Source of the DNA: Microvirga terricola
Lineage (GTDB): Bacteria > Pseudomonadota > Alphaproteobacteria > Rhizobiales > Beijerinckiaceae
Assembly (NCBI RefSeq): GCF_011777495.1
Contig: NZ_JAATJS010000004.1
Coordinates: 248,001 to 312,000 of the forward strand
Direction: 5' to 3'
Length of the DNA stretch: 64,000 bases
This document shows, piece by piece, positions 9,821 through 17,731 of this stretch. The notes beneath the pieces are model-generated. The model saw only the letters and a program-made list of their open reading frames with translations, was not told the DNA's origin and ran no database searches. A program made the position numbers and the translations under genes. How positions within the stretch are numbered: position 1 is the first letter of the stretch; every line of letters starts with the position of its first letter.

Positions 9821-10667
9821 CGCCGAACCTCCGCCGGCTCCAGGCCTGCACGAGATTGATCGCCAGGAGCGCCAGGAACGAGATGGCGAGCATGATGGTA
9901 GCGATCACGATCGCGCCCGTATAGTCGAACTCCGAGAGTTTGATGACGATCAGAAGCGGAGCGATCTCAGAAACATAAGGCAAGTTTCCGGCGATGAAGA
10001 TCACCGAGCCGTATTCGCCGACGGCGCGCGCGAAAGCGAGCGCGAAGCCGGTGAGCATCGCCGGCAGCAGCGGCGGGAGCATCACGCTCCAGAGGGTCTT
10101 CACTCTCGACGCCCCAAGGGTCGCGGAGACCTCCTCCTGGTCGCGGTCGATCTCCGCGATCAATGGCTCAACCGTCCGCACCGTGAAGGGCAGCCCGATA
10201 AACACGAGCGCGACGAAGATGCCGAGCGGCGTATAGGTCACCGTGATACCCAGCCGCTCCAGCGGTCCGCCGATCCAGCCATTGGGAGCATAGAGCGCAG
10301 CAAGCGCGATGCCCGCAACGGCGGTAGGCAAGGCAATGGGCAGATCGACCATGGCACCGACGAGATCCCGCCCCGGAAAGTCGTAACGGGTCAGCACCCA
10401 GGCCACGAGCAGCCCAAACAGGGATGCCACCAGAGCGGCGAGCAAGGAAATTCCGAAACTGACCCAAAGCGCCGCGGCGACGCGCGGTTCGGTCGCCGCT
10501 GCGAGAATTCCGGACAATCCGGCTTCGGACGCCCTGATTAGCAGGACAGCGAGGGGAAGCAGAACGATAAGGCTCAGGTACGTCAGCGTGTAGCCCAACG
10601 TGAGCCCGAAGCCCGGAATAACGCTGGGCTGTTTCAGGCGTAGCTTGACCGCCAGGGCTTTGCTCAT
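9813..10667 (-). CDS. cysT: Sulfate ABC transporter permease CysT
   Basis: 284 residues and six membrane spans. The family-typical opening '[19 protein letters not shown]' and the EAA loop '[19 protein letters not shown]' identify CysT (CysU). It pairs with CysW to form the transmembrane channel for sulfate or thiosulfate. It begins only 3 bases after the sbp stop and overlaps cysW by 8 bases, so the four genes are one transcription unit. Confidence 0.94.
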   Translation of the reverse strand: MSKALAVKLRLKQPSVIPGFGLTLGYTLTYLSLIVLLPLAVLLIRASEAGLSGILAAATEPRVAAALWVSFGISLLAALVASLFGLLVAWVLTRYDFPGRDLVGAMVDLPIALPTAVAGIALAALYAPNGWIGGPLERLGITVTYTPLGIFVALVFIGLPFTVRTVEPLIAEIDRDQEEVSATLGASRVKTLWSVMLPPLLPAMLTGFALAFARAVGEYGSVIFIAGNLPYVSEIAPLLIVIKLSEFDYTGAIVIATIMLAISFLALLAINLVQAWSRRRFGDV

Positions 10668-10670
10668 GGA

Positions 10671-11732
10671 CTAACGCTTACTGATCTGGTCGAAGAGTCC
10701 ACCGTTCTCGAAGTTATTTTTCTGGATCTTATCCCAATCGGGTTCAATCGACTCGATCATGAACAACTTGAGGTGCGGCAACAGTGCAAGGTCCTCCGGC
10801 TTCGCCGCCTCCGGCTTGAGCGGGCGATAGCGATGCTTGGCAAAAATCGCCTGGGCCTGATTGCTGTAAAGAAACTCGAGATAGGCTTCCGCCACCTTGC
10901 GGGTCCCTTTTTTGCTCACGTTACCCTCGACAAGCGCGACGGGCGGCTCCGCGAGAATGGAGACCGATGGCACGACGATATCGAACTTGTCCTTGCCGAA
11001 TTCGTCGAGCACCAGGAAAGCCTCGTTTTCCCAGGTCGGCAGCACATCGCCCAAACCGCGCTGCGCGAATGTGACGGTTGAGCCGCGGGCGCCAGTGTCG
11101 AGCACGGGCACATTCTTGTAGACCGCGCTTACAAATTCGCGAGCCTTCTCTGCGGTGCCGCCCTCCTTCGCCTGCGCGTAGCCCCAGGCCGCCAGAAAAT
11201 TCCAGCGACCGCCGGCGGAGGTTTTGGGATTGGGCGTGATGATCCGGATGCCAGGCTTGGCGAGATCGTCCCAATCCTTGATGCCCTTGGGGTTGCCCTT
11301 GCGCACTAGGAAGACGACGGTCGACGTGTAGGGCAAGGAATTGTTGGGCAGCTTCGCGCGCCAATCGGCAGGGATCTTGTTGGTCAACCTGGCGATGGCG
11401 TCGATGTCGGACGGAATCCCCAGCGTGACCACATCGGCATCGATGCCGTCGATGACCGTCCGCGCCTGCGCGCCCGAGCCGCCATGCGAAGCGCGGACCG
11501 TCACCGTTTCTCCGGTGAGCTTTTTCCAGACATGAGAAAAGGCCTGGTTAATCTCTCGGTAAAGCTCGCGCGTAGGATCGTAGGACACGTTAAGCAGGTG
11601 TGTCTGCGCCCAAGCGCCATCGGCTAGGAATAGGACGGCGACGCCTGTGAGGCCTAATAGCCCGCGTTTAAGCCACGCAGACACTTTCCAGGTACGCAGC
11701 GCGGTTCTGGTATCGCCGGATGGCCCGTTCAC
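10671..11732 (-). CDS. sbp: Periplasmic sulfate-binding protein
   Basis: 353 residues with a signal peptide (basic stretch, then 'GLLGLTGVAVLFLADGAWA' and cleavage before QTHLLNVS). 'NVSYDPTRELYREINQAF' and 'ASHGGSGAQARTVIDG' are hallmark segments of sulfate-binding proteins of the Sbp/CysP group. The start is a GTG preceded at good spacing by AGGAGG, which decides it. It delivers sulfate to CysTWA and heads the operon. Upstream lies the regulatory region shared with the CysJ-like gene. Confidence 0.95.
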   Translation of the reverse strand: MNGPSGDTRTALRTWKVSAWLKRGLLGLTGVAVLFLADGAWAQTHLLNVSYDPTRELYREINQAFSHVWKKLTGETVTVRASHGGSGAQARTVIDGIDADVVTLGIPSDIDAIARLTNKIPADWRAKLPNNSLPYTSTVVFLVRKGNPKGIKDWDDLAKPGIRIITPNPKTSAGGRWNFLAAWGYAQAKEGGTAEKAREFVSAVYKNVPVLDTGARGSTVTFAQRGLGDVLPTWENEAFLVLDEFGKDKFDIVVPSVSILAEPPVALVEGNVSKKGTRKVAEAYLEFLYSNQAQAIFAKHRYRPLKPEAAKPEDLALLPHLKLFMIESIEPDWDKIQKNNFENGGLFDQISKR

Positions 11733-11823
11733 GGGAACCTCCTGTCATTCACCAAAAATGCGGAGCAACCCGCATCAGGACAAGATTGCCCACGCGCCGC
11801 GCGCACTGCCACGCACAACGAGC

Positions 11824-11844
11824 GATCCCCTAAAAAGAACAAAT
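11824..11844 (-). promoter_or_regulatory. Degenerate copy of the sulfur-gene palindrome upstream of sbp
   Basis: On the minus strand this reads TTTGTTCTTTTTAGGGGATC. The first half matches one half of the 11948-11969 palindrome (GTTCTTTTTA) and the second half is poorly conserved. It lies about 95 bases upstream of the sbp GTG, so it could let the same factor act on the transporter operon. Support is weaker than for the two full sites. Confidence 0.35.
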
Positions 11845-11947
11845 CAGACGCGCGCAGGATCCTGGAGCGCGAGCGGCGCGACGGAGTCAACAAACGCGAA
11901 GGCAATTTTCCTTTCCGGGGACCGCGTAGCAGAAAATCCCCCGAAGT

Positions 11948-11969
11948 ATCGTTCTTTAAAAAGAACGAT
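11948..11969. promoter_or_regulatory. Perfect 22-bp palindrome, candidate sulfur-regulon operator (copy 1)
   Basis: Arms ATCGTTCTTT and AAAGAACGAT flank a central AA. It lies 40-61 bases before the CysJ-like ATG, in the divergent region with sbp. A second copy with 20 of 22 identical bases, both followed by CC, lies upstream of metY at 42019-42040. Just downstream is CTTGAC (11973-11978), then 18 bases and CTACTT (11997-12002), a plausible promoter whose start would fall at the ATG. In this geometry the palindrome sits just upstream of the -35, a position common for activators. Confidence 0.7.
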
Positions 11970-12008
11970 CCTCTTGACCGGGATTGGCACGGCAGACTAC
12001 TTTTCCTT

Positions 12009-13130
12009 ATGCCCCAGACCGCGCTTCTCGCCGCTTCGCAGCTCTCCTCCGCCCCTTCCGTCCTCGAACTCGACCGTGAACCTGTACTCGGTCAAGTGGC
12101 GCGGCATGTCGAACTGGACTCGTCCCGCGCGGATAAAAAGACAGTTCACCTCGCCTTACGTTTTCCGGAAAAGACGCCCGCCTATGAGCCGGGAGACGCG
12201 CTCGAAATCTATCCGCAGAACGACGAAAGCCTCGTCGACAAGGTTCTCGACGTAGCGGGCCTTTCCGGCGACGACCACTTGCGAACCGCTCTGGTTCATG
12301 AGCGCGACATCACAACATTGTCACTCGCGACCGTCGAAAGGTTCGTCATGACGACCGGACATCGCGAGGCAAGAGAACTTCTTTGTAGCGGTGCCATTCC
12401 AGCTTGGATCGAGGGGCGGCAATTCAGCGACCTTTTGGAAAGATTTCCTGCAACGCTAACCTCTCAGCAACTTCTCGTGCTGACCACGCCACTGCGGCCC
12501 CGTGCCTACTCGATCGCCTCCTCACGTAAGGCGGTTGGAACCGAAGCCCATCTTCTCATCTCCGCGACAACGACGCCTGTCAAAGCCGGAGTCGCTTCCG
12601 CTTATCTCACTAGCCGCGTGACAATAGGCGCGCAGGTCAGAGTAAGGCTCAGACCGAACAACCAGTTCCGGCTACCCGCCCCCGCGACGGACATCATCAT
12701 GATCGGCGCGGGAACAGGCATCGCGCCATTCCGCGCCTTTCTTCAGGAGCGTCGTGCCATTCAAGCTCCTGGCCGAAACTGGCTCGTCCTTGGCGCGCGC
12801 CACGAGGAACGCGGCTTTCCGTACCGCGCGGAATGGAGTGAGGCCATGACAGACGGCTCGTTGCATCGCCTCGACCTCGCGTTTTCGGGCTATGAGCCCA
12901 ATAAGATTTACGTTCAGGACCGTCTCTGGGAGAACCGAGCGGAGATTGTCCGGTGGCTCGACAACGGGGCGAGCCTCTATGTCTGCGGCGATGCGAAAGG
13001 CATGGCGAAGGATGTCCGCGCCATCCTCGTCCGTATTGTCGCGGAGGTGACAGCCGTGGCATCGGACACAGCGGAATTGATGGTGGCCGATCTTGAACGC
13101 CAGCGCCGTTATTGTCAGGACGTGTATTGA
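12009..13130 (+). CDS. Sulfite reductase flavoprotein-like FAD/NADPH reductase lacking the flavodoxin domain
   Basis: 373 residues. It has the FAD-binding region with the connecting domain of the CysJ/P450-reductase family ('EPGDALEIYPQNDESLV'), the flavin motif 'RPRAYSIASS', the NADPH motif 'GAGTGIAPFRAFL', 'YVCGDAKGMAKDV', and the C-terminal 'RYCQDVY' that closes CysJ proteins. The ~150-residue N-terminal FMN/flavodoxin domain of CysJ is absent; the protein starts directly at the FAD module. It probably passes NADPH electrons to a sulfite reductase haemoprotein or a separate flavodoxin or ferredoxin; no cysI is visible. There is no clear ribosome-binding site, and promoter spacing suggests leaderless translation. 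Confidence 0.85.
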   Translation: MPQTALLAASQLSSAPSVLELDREPVLGQVARHVELDSSRADKKTVHLALRFPEKTPAYEPGDALEIYPQNDESLVDKVLDVAGLSGDDHLRTALVHERDITTLSLATVERFVMTTGHREARELLCSGAIPAWIEGRQFSDLLERFPATLTSQQLLVLTTPLRPRAYSIASSRKAVGTEAHLLISATTTPVKAGVASAYLTSRVTIGAQVRVRLRPNNQFRLPAPATDIIMIGAGTGIAPFRAFLQERRAIQAPGRNWLVLGARHEERGFPYRAEWSEAMTDGSLHRLDLAFSGYEPNKIYVQDRLWENRAEIVRWLDNGASLYVCGDAKGMAKDVRAILVRIVAEVTAVASDTAELMVADLERQRRYCQDVY

Positions 13131-13172
13131 AATGGAACGCGCACCTGCGGGCGAAGGACCTCTGTCTCTGAC

Positions 13173-14051
13173 ATGAAACTGTTCATCTTCGGCCTCGGCT
13201 ACAGCGCCCTTCGCTTTGCCGAAGCTTATCGCCAAAATTTCGCGGAAATTTCCGGAACCGTGCGCTCGGACGACAAAAGGGGCGCGCTGACATCAGCAGG
13301 CATTCCGAGCTTCCGGTTAGACGGAATGCACTGGGATCCTCAGGTGAAGGACGAGCTTCTGCGCTCCGATGCCATTCTGGTGTCCATCCCTCCCCTCGCC
13401 GGCTCCGACCCCGTGTTGAGCCAGTTCTCCGACGTCATCCGTTCATCGCCCCGCCTCAGCTGGATTGGCTATCTGTCCACCGTCGGCGTCTATGGCGATG
13501 CTGGCGGCGGATGGGTCGATGAAGGGACGCCTCCCGCTCCCATCAATGAGCGTTCCAGCGCCCGGGTTGTCGCCGAGAATGGCTGGCTCGATCTCGGACG
13601 CGCATCACGTGCCTCCGTCCAGATCTTCCGCCTTGCAGGCATTTACGGGCCGGAACGCAACGCCCTGCGGCGTGTCATGGATGGCACCGCTCGCCGGGTA
13701 ATCAAGCCAGGGCAAGTCTTCAACCGTATCCATGTCGACGATATCGCGCAGCTGCTTATGGCCTCAATCCGGTCGCCCGCGCGAAACGCCATCTACAATG
13801 TGTCCGACGACGAGCCCGCGCCGCAGCAAGATGTCATTTCCTATGCCGCCGAATTGCTCGGTCGCGAGCCTCCGCCGGACGAGCCCTTTGCAGAGGCAAA
13901 GCTGGGCGCGGCAGCAGAGAGTTTTTACCAGGACAACAAGCGCGTGCTGAACACCCGTATCAAGCGCGATCTTGGAGTCGCGCTCAAGTATCCAACCTAT
14001 CGCGAAGGGCTTCAGGCCCTGCTCGCTGCGGGAGAAGGACAGGCGGGTTGA
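13173..14051 (+). CDS. NAD(P)-dependent epimerase/dehydratase-like SDR protein
   Basis: 292 residues with an N-terminal Rossmann fold ('MKLFIFGLGYSALRFAEAY', GxGxxA variant) and later 'RLAGIYGPERNALRRV', 'HVDDIAQLLMASI' and 'IYNVSDDEPAPQQDVI', the pattern of the YeeZ-like extended SDR group. The substrate is unknown. It follows the CysJ-like gene by 42 bases on the same strand with a GAAGGA ribosome-binding site and may be cotranscribed. Confidence 0.8.
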   Translation: MKLFIFGLGYSALRFAEAYRQNFAEISGTVRSDDKRGALTSAGIPSFRLDGMHWDPQVKDELLRSDAILVSIPPLAGSDPVLSQFSDVIRSSPRLSWIGYLSTVGVYGDAGGGWVDEGTPPAPINERSSARVVAENGWLDLGRASRASVQIFRLAGIYGPERNALRRVMDGTARRVIKPGQVFNRIHVDDIAQLLMASIRSPARNAIYNVSDDEPAPQQDVISYAAELLGREPPPDEPFAEAKLGAAAESFYQDNKRVLNTRIKRDLGVALKYPTYREGLQALLAAGEGQAG

Positions 14052-14058
14052 ACCACCC

Positions 14059-14973
14059 TTATTCGGGCAGCGGAATGAATTCGGTCTCTTCCGGCACCGG
14101 CGCGAAACGGCCCGTTCTCCAATCCTCCTTCGCCTGCTCAATCCGCTCCCGGCTCGATGAGACAAAGTTCCACCAGAGATAGCGCGGGCCTTTCATGGCG
14201 GTCCCGCCGAGGAACATCATGCGCGACGGCCGCACGGCTTTGATCGTGATCCGGTCGCCGGGGCGGAAGATCAGCAACCTCGGTCCCTCGAAGCGATCTC
14301 CGGTGATTTCCACCTCGCCATCGAGCACATAGACCGCGCGTTCTTCATAGGTCGCATCGAGCGGCGCGCTAGCACCCGCCTCCAGCCTGACTTCGACGTA
14401 AAACCACTCCGAAAGGGATTTGACCGGCGCGGTCTTGCCGAAAGCCGAGCCAGCAATGACGCGGGCCCGAACGCCGGCGTCCTCGATGACGGGCAGCGTT
14501 GCGGCATCGAAATGCTGGAATGAGGGATCGACCTCCTCCTGGCCCTCTGGAAGAGCGATCCAGCTTTGCAGGCCGAGCATCGAATGCAGGCCCGCCCGCT
14601 CCATTTCCGGCGTCCGCTCGGAATGGGCGATACCGCGCCCGGCCGTCATGAGGTTCATGGCCCCCGGCACGATCTCCTGGATATTGCCCTCGCTGTCCCG
14701 GTGCAGGATGCGGCCGTCAAACAGATAGGAGACGGTGGCAAGACCGATATGCGGATGTGGCCGCACATCCATTCCCTGACCGGCCAAGAACTGCACCGGC
14801 CCGAAATGATCGAAGAAGATGAACGGCCCCACCATCTGCCGCCTGCCATGGGGCAACGCCCGCCGAACCTCAAAACCGCCGAGGTCGCGAACGCGAGGCA
14901 CGATGATGAGCTCCAGAGCGTTGCAGGATTGGGTATCGCCAAGAATGGGATCGTTCGTCGGAAGCCAACTCAT
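14059..14973 (-). CDS. Pirin family protein
   Basis: 304 residues with the pirin bicupin. 'FIFFDHFGP', 'VRPHPHIGLATVSYLFDG' and 'HRDSEGNIQEIVPGAMNLM' supply the metal-binding histidines of the N-terminal cupin, and 'TAGRGIAHSERTP' follows. Bacterial pirins act as metal-dependent quercetinase-like oxygenases or modulators of pyruvate metabolism; which applies here cannot be told. A GGAGAGG site precedes the ATG. It converges on the epimerase gene. Confidence 0.92.
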   Translation of the reverse strand: MSWLPTNDPILGDTQSCNALELIIVPRVRDLGGFEVRRALPHGRRQMVGPFIFFDHFGPVQFLAGQGMDVRPHPHIGLATVSYLFDGRILHRDSEGNIQEIVPGAMNLMTAGRGIAHSERTPEMERAGLHSMLGLQSWIALPEGQEEVDPSFQHFDAATLPVIEDAGVRARVIAGSAFGKTAPVKSLSEWFYVEVRLEAGASAPLDATYEERAVYVLDGEVEITGDRFEGPRLLIFRPGDRITIKAVRPSRMMFLGGTAMKGPRYLWWNFVSSSRERIEQAKEDWRTGRFAPVPEETEFIPLPE

Positions 14974-15073
14974 GGCCGCCTCTCCTTCCTCATACGACAG
15001 ACGCGAAAGACCCTATTCCATATAGGCACCGATGAGCAGTCACGACCCCGTCAGCAAACAGGCCGCACCCAAC

Positions 15074-15098
15074 AAAAAAGGCGACGCTCAGCGCCGCC
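15074..15098 (-). terminator. Intrinsic terminator downstream of tRNA-Arg
   Basis: On the minus strand an 8-bp stem GGCGGCGC/GCGTCGCC (one G-U pair) with a TGA loop is followed by six Ts. It lies 42 bases past the tRNA-Arg 3' end, so it most likely ends that transcript before the pirin gene. Confidence 0.75.
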
Positions 15099-15139
15099 TC
15101 AACCAACTTTAGAAACAAGTCCTAACGCACTGAATTTAT

Positions 15140-15216
15140 TGGCGACCCCGGCAGGGCTCGAACCTGCGACCTACTGCTTAGAAGGCAGTTGCTCTATCCA
15201 GCTGAGCTACGGGGCC
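15140..15216 (-). tRNA. tRNA-Arg (anticodon TCT)
   Basis: A 77-base minus-strand cloverleaf: acceptor GGCCCCG pairs with CGGGGTC (one G-U), D arm GCTC-AGCTGGATA-GAGC, anticodon stem ACTGC/GCAGT with loop CTTCTAA, and T arm GCAGG-TTCGAGC-CCTGC. The CCA is encoded. The TCT anticodon reads AGA (and AGG by wobble). Confidence 0.96.
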
Positions 15217-15235
15217 GTCGGTCGAGGCCTGGGCG

Positions 15236-15541
15236 TCAGTGGGTCCAGGGGCCGACGCGATTGAACTTGAAGTTGTCGGAATAGGCCATGATGCGCCGCT
15301 TGACCTCATGCGGCTCTTCGACCCGGTAGGCGATGCCTTCGCGAGTGGCGTAGGCCACCGCCTCTTCCTTGGTGTCGAACCAGAGCCGGAGCTGCTGGCG
15401 CGTGTCTGCGGAGCTGGTCCAGCCCATCAGCGGCTCGATCTCGCGCGGCTTGTCCTGCTCGAATTCGAGGAGCCATTGCTTGGTCCGGGCCAGGCCGGAC
15501 TGCATTGCGGATTTGGCGGGCTTATAAATCCGTGCGGGCAT
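15236..15541 (-). CDS. NADH-dehydrogenase accessory subunit, NDUFS4-like (ETC complex I subunit)
   Basis: 101 residues matching the 'ETC complex I subunit conserved region': 'MPARIYKPAKSAMQSG', 'WLLEFEQDKPREIEPLMGWT', 'RLWFDTKEEAVAYATREGI' and the closing 'NFKFNRVGPWTH'. This is the alphaproteobacterial counterpart of the mitochondrial NDUFS4/18-kDa subunit, a peripheral complex I component. It is flanked closely on both sides by tRNA genes on the same strand. Confidence 0.92.
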   Translation of the reverse strand: MPARIYKPAKSAMQSGLARTKQWLLEFEQDKPREIEPLMGWTSSADTRQQLRLWFDTKEEAVAYATREGIAYRVEEPHEVKRRIMAYSDNFKFNRVGPWTH

Positions 15542-15578
15542 CGGATCGGCACTCTCTCAAAAGTTCGCTCGGTAAGGA

Positions 15579-15655
15579 TGGTCGGGGCGGCAGGATTCGA
15601 ACCTGCGACCCTCTGCTCCCAAAGCAGATGCGCTACCAGACTGCGCTACACCCCG
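15579..15655 (-). tRNA. tRNA-Pro (anticodon TGG)
   Basis: A 77-base minus-strand cloverleaf. Acceptor CGGGGTG pairs with CGCCCCG, the anticodon stem is ATCTGC/GCAGAG-like with loop TTTGGGA giving TGG, and the T arm is GCAGG-TTCGAAT-CCTGC. The discriminator A and CCA are encoded. A second proline tRNA (GGG) lies at 53005. Confidence 0.95.
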
Positions 15656-15716
15656 TCTTCTTCACCGAAGGGCTGTTGGCTATCACGAGGAACCCGGTTT
15701 CAGCAAGCACCGAGCC

Positions 15717-16181
15717 TCAATGCTTGAACAACGGATGTTCGACGCGATCCCCGGGCTTGATCCCGAGGCGGGACGCGGTTCCAGCGTTCAGTTCCAGCAC
15801 CGCCAGCACCGGCTCGCCCGAGGAGATGGTGCGGGTGGACAACGGTTCCGTATTGGCCGCGATGCGGGCAATCGTGCCGTCGGGGCGGATGAACAGCATA
15901 TCCAAGGGCAGATAGGTGTTCTGCATCCACATGGCGACCGGCTCGACGCGGCCGAAATCGAACAGCATTCCCCGGTCGACCGGCATGGAGCGGCGGAACA
16001 TCAGCCCTTGGGCCCGATCCGCATCGTTGCGCGCAACCTCGACCTGGAAACTCTGCTTCTGCCCGCCCGAGACGATGGAAAGGGCCTCGAGCGCCTGCGC
16101 ATAGCACGCGCCGGCGCTCGTCAAACTCAGCATCAGGGCGGCGAAAAGCGGCTGGAGCCGTCTCAAAAGCGAGGCGCGCAT
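15717..16181 (-). CDS. Secreted DUF192 protein
   Basis: 154 residues. The N-terminal signal peptide ('[20 protein letters not shown]') is followed by a DUF192 domain: '[19 protein letters not shown]', '[20 protein letters not shown]', '[16 protein letters not shown]', ending '[18 protein letters not shown]'. The family is a small periplasmic beta-barrel of unproven function. Its ATG overlaps the cold-shock gene's stop by one base (TGATG), indicating translational coupling. Confidence 0.9.
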   Translation of the reverse strand: MRASLLRRLQPLFAALMLSLTSAGACYAQALEALSIVSGGQKQSFQVEVARNDADRAQGLMFRRSMPVDRGMLFDFGRVEPVAMWMQNTYLPLDMLFIRPDGTIARIAANTEPLSTRTISSGEPVLAVLELNAGTASRLGIKPGDRVEHPLFKH

Positions 16182-16798
16182 CAGTGCGAATGCGGCAGGT
16201 TCATGTCGACCAGCCGGACCTCGGCGGCCATCAGGCCTTTCGAGCCGTCGCCGAAGCGGACCAGCACCTGCTCGCCCGGCTTCAATTCGGCGATGCCGTA
16301 ACGCCGAAGGGTTTCCATATGCACGAAAATATCCGGCTTATCGTCACCCTGGGTGAGGAATCCGAAACCGCGCAACCGGTTGAACCACTTCACGACAGCC
16401 CGCTCGAGGCCGGTGGTGGCCACCACCTGGACATGCGTCCGAGGTAGCGGCAATTCGGAGGGATGGAGCGCCGTGGAATCGTCGAGGGACAGGATGCGGA
16501 AGGCCTGCAGCCCGCGCGGACGCTGAACCGCTTCCACCACGATCCGCGCCCCCTCGTTAGCGGCCTGATAGCCGTCGCGGCGCAGGCAGGTCACGTGCAG
16601 GAGGACGTCGGGCATCCCGTTGTCGGGCACGATAAAGCCGAAGCCCTTGGCAACGTCGAACCACTTGATACGCCCGCTGACCTGAACGAGTTCGAGAGAG
16701 GTCCCATCCGCCTGGGAATCGGCCTCACGCCGCCCCTGCTCAAAAGCGGAAACTTCCTCCCGGTGGTGGAGTGAGTTGGAGCCGTAATCGCTAGTCAT
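16181..16798 (-). CDS. Double cold-shock-domain protein
   Basis: 205 residues from the ATG at 16798; an upstream in-frame ATG (16885) would run into the sirtuin stop and is unlikely. There are two cold-shock domains: about 38-105 with '[18 protein letters not shown]', and about 135-200 with '[18 protein letters not shown]'. Each keeps the RNP1-type aromatic surface (KGFGFI / RGFGFL) and an RNP2-like strand (VLLHV / IFVHM). Two-domain Csp proteins are typical of Rhizobiales and probably act as RNA chaperones. It is translationally coupled to the DUF192 gene. Confidence 0.9.
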   Translation of the reverse strand: MTSDYGSNSLHHREEVSAFEQGRREADSQADGTSLELVQVSGRIKWFDVAKGFGFIVPDNGMPDVLLHVTCLRRDGYQAANEGARIVVEAVQRPRGLQAFRILSLDDSTALHPSELPLPRTHVQVVATTGLERAVVKWFNRLRGFGFLTQGDDKPDIFVHMETLRRYGIAELKPGEQVLVRFGDGSKGLMAAEVRLVDMNLPHSH

Positions 16799-16881
16799 GA
16801 AAAAACCCAGACTCGAATCAGGAACCCGATTCTTAACGATAGGATAACATTGTCCGAAATCTGGGAAAGTCCGAAACGCCT

Positions 16882-17679
16882 TCAAGGCGTCGATGAATTT
16901 TTAAGCAGCGCCGCTGGGTGCGCAAAAGAGGAGAAAACTTGTCCTATTTCGGCGTGGATGACCAAGTCGGCCATCTCGTCGAGGGGCGTCGGCTCGCGAT
17001 TGATGATGACGAGCCTCGCCCCGCTCTCCTTCGCCAGAGCCGGAAACCCGGCAGCGGGGTAAACCACGAGGGAGGAACCCACCACAATGAAGAGATCGCA
17101 GGTCAAAGAGAGCTTCTGGGCCTTGCGCATAGGTCCCTCGGGCATGGCCTGGCCGAAGGAGATGGTCGCGGATTTGACGATCCCGCCGCAAGCCTCGCAG
17201 ACCGGGGCATCGCCGCTCGCCTCAAAGCGCGACCGAACCCAAGCGAGATCGTAGCGCCGCTCGCAGGCGAGGCACTTGGCATAAGTGCCGTTACCGTGCA
17301 GCTCGATGACCTGATCCTCGGCAAGGCCGGAGGCCTGATGAAGCCCATCAATATTTTGGGTGATGACGGCGGGCATCCGACCGGATGCGACGAGGGACGC
17401 GATGGCGAGGTGCCCCTGGCTCGGGCGCGCGTCGCGATAAAGATCGTCCATAATGGATTTGCGCCGCCAGGCCTCCCGCCGCGCTTCGACGCTCCGGACG
17501 AAAAGGTCGAAAGGGATCGGCTTGTGGCGCATCCACGGGCTGCCCGGGGACCGGAAGTCCGGCACGCCGCTCTCGGTGGAGATTCCCGCCCCGGTGAAGC
17601 CGGCAACGATTGCAGCCTCTTGAATCATTTCCTGAAGCGTGGCGATTGACGTGGCAAGGCTATCGGTCATGAAACTCAT
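16882..17679 (-). CDS. cobB: NAD-dependent protein deacylase, sirtuin
   Basis: 265 residues using the ATG at 17679 (another at 17670). Intact motifs: 'GFTGAGISTESGVPDFRSPG' for NAD binding, 'TQNIDGLHQASGL' with the catalytic region, then H in 'ELHGNG', and a zinc module 'CLACERR'/'CEACGG'. It also has 'VVGSSLVVYPAAGFP'. It should remove acetyl or longer acyl groups from lysines in the cytoplasm. It diverges from the DUF1624 gene with about 50 bases between starts. Confidence 0.92.
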   Translation of the reverse strand: MSFMTDSLATSIATLQEMIQEAAIVAGFTGAGISTESGVPDFRSPGSPWMRHKPIPFDLFVRSVEARREAWRRKSIMDDLYRDARPSQGHLAIASLVASGRMPAVITQNIDGLHQASGLAEDQVIELHGNGTYAKCLACERRYDLAWVRSRFEASGDAPVCEACGGIVKSATISFGQAMPEGPMRKAQKLSLTCDLFIVVGSSLVVYPAAGFPALAKESGARLVIINREPTPLDEMADLVIHAEIGQVFSSFAHPAALLKNSSTP

Positions 17680-17731
17680 ATAAGGGCCGCGATGCGGATC
17701 GTAACGCCCTTTCACTCGAGGGAAGCCCGAC

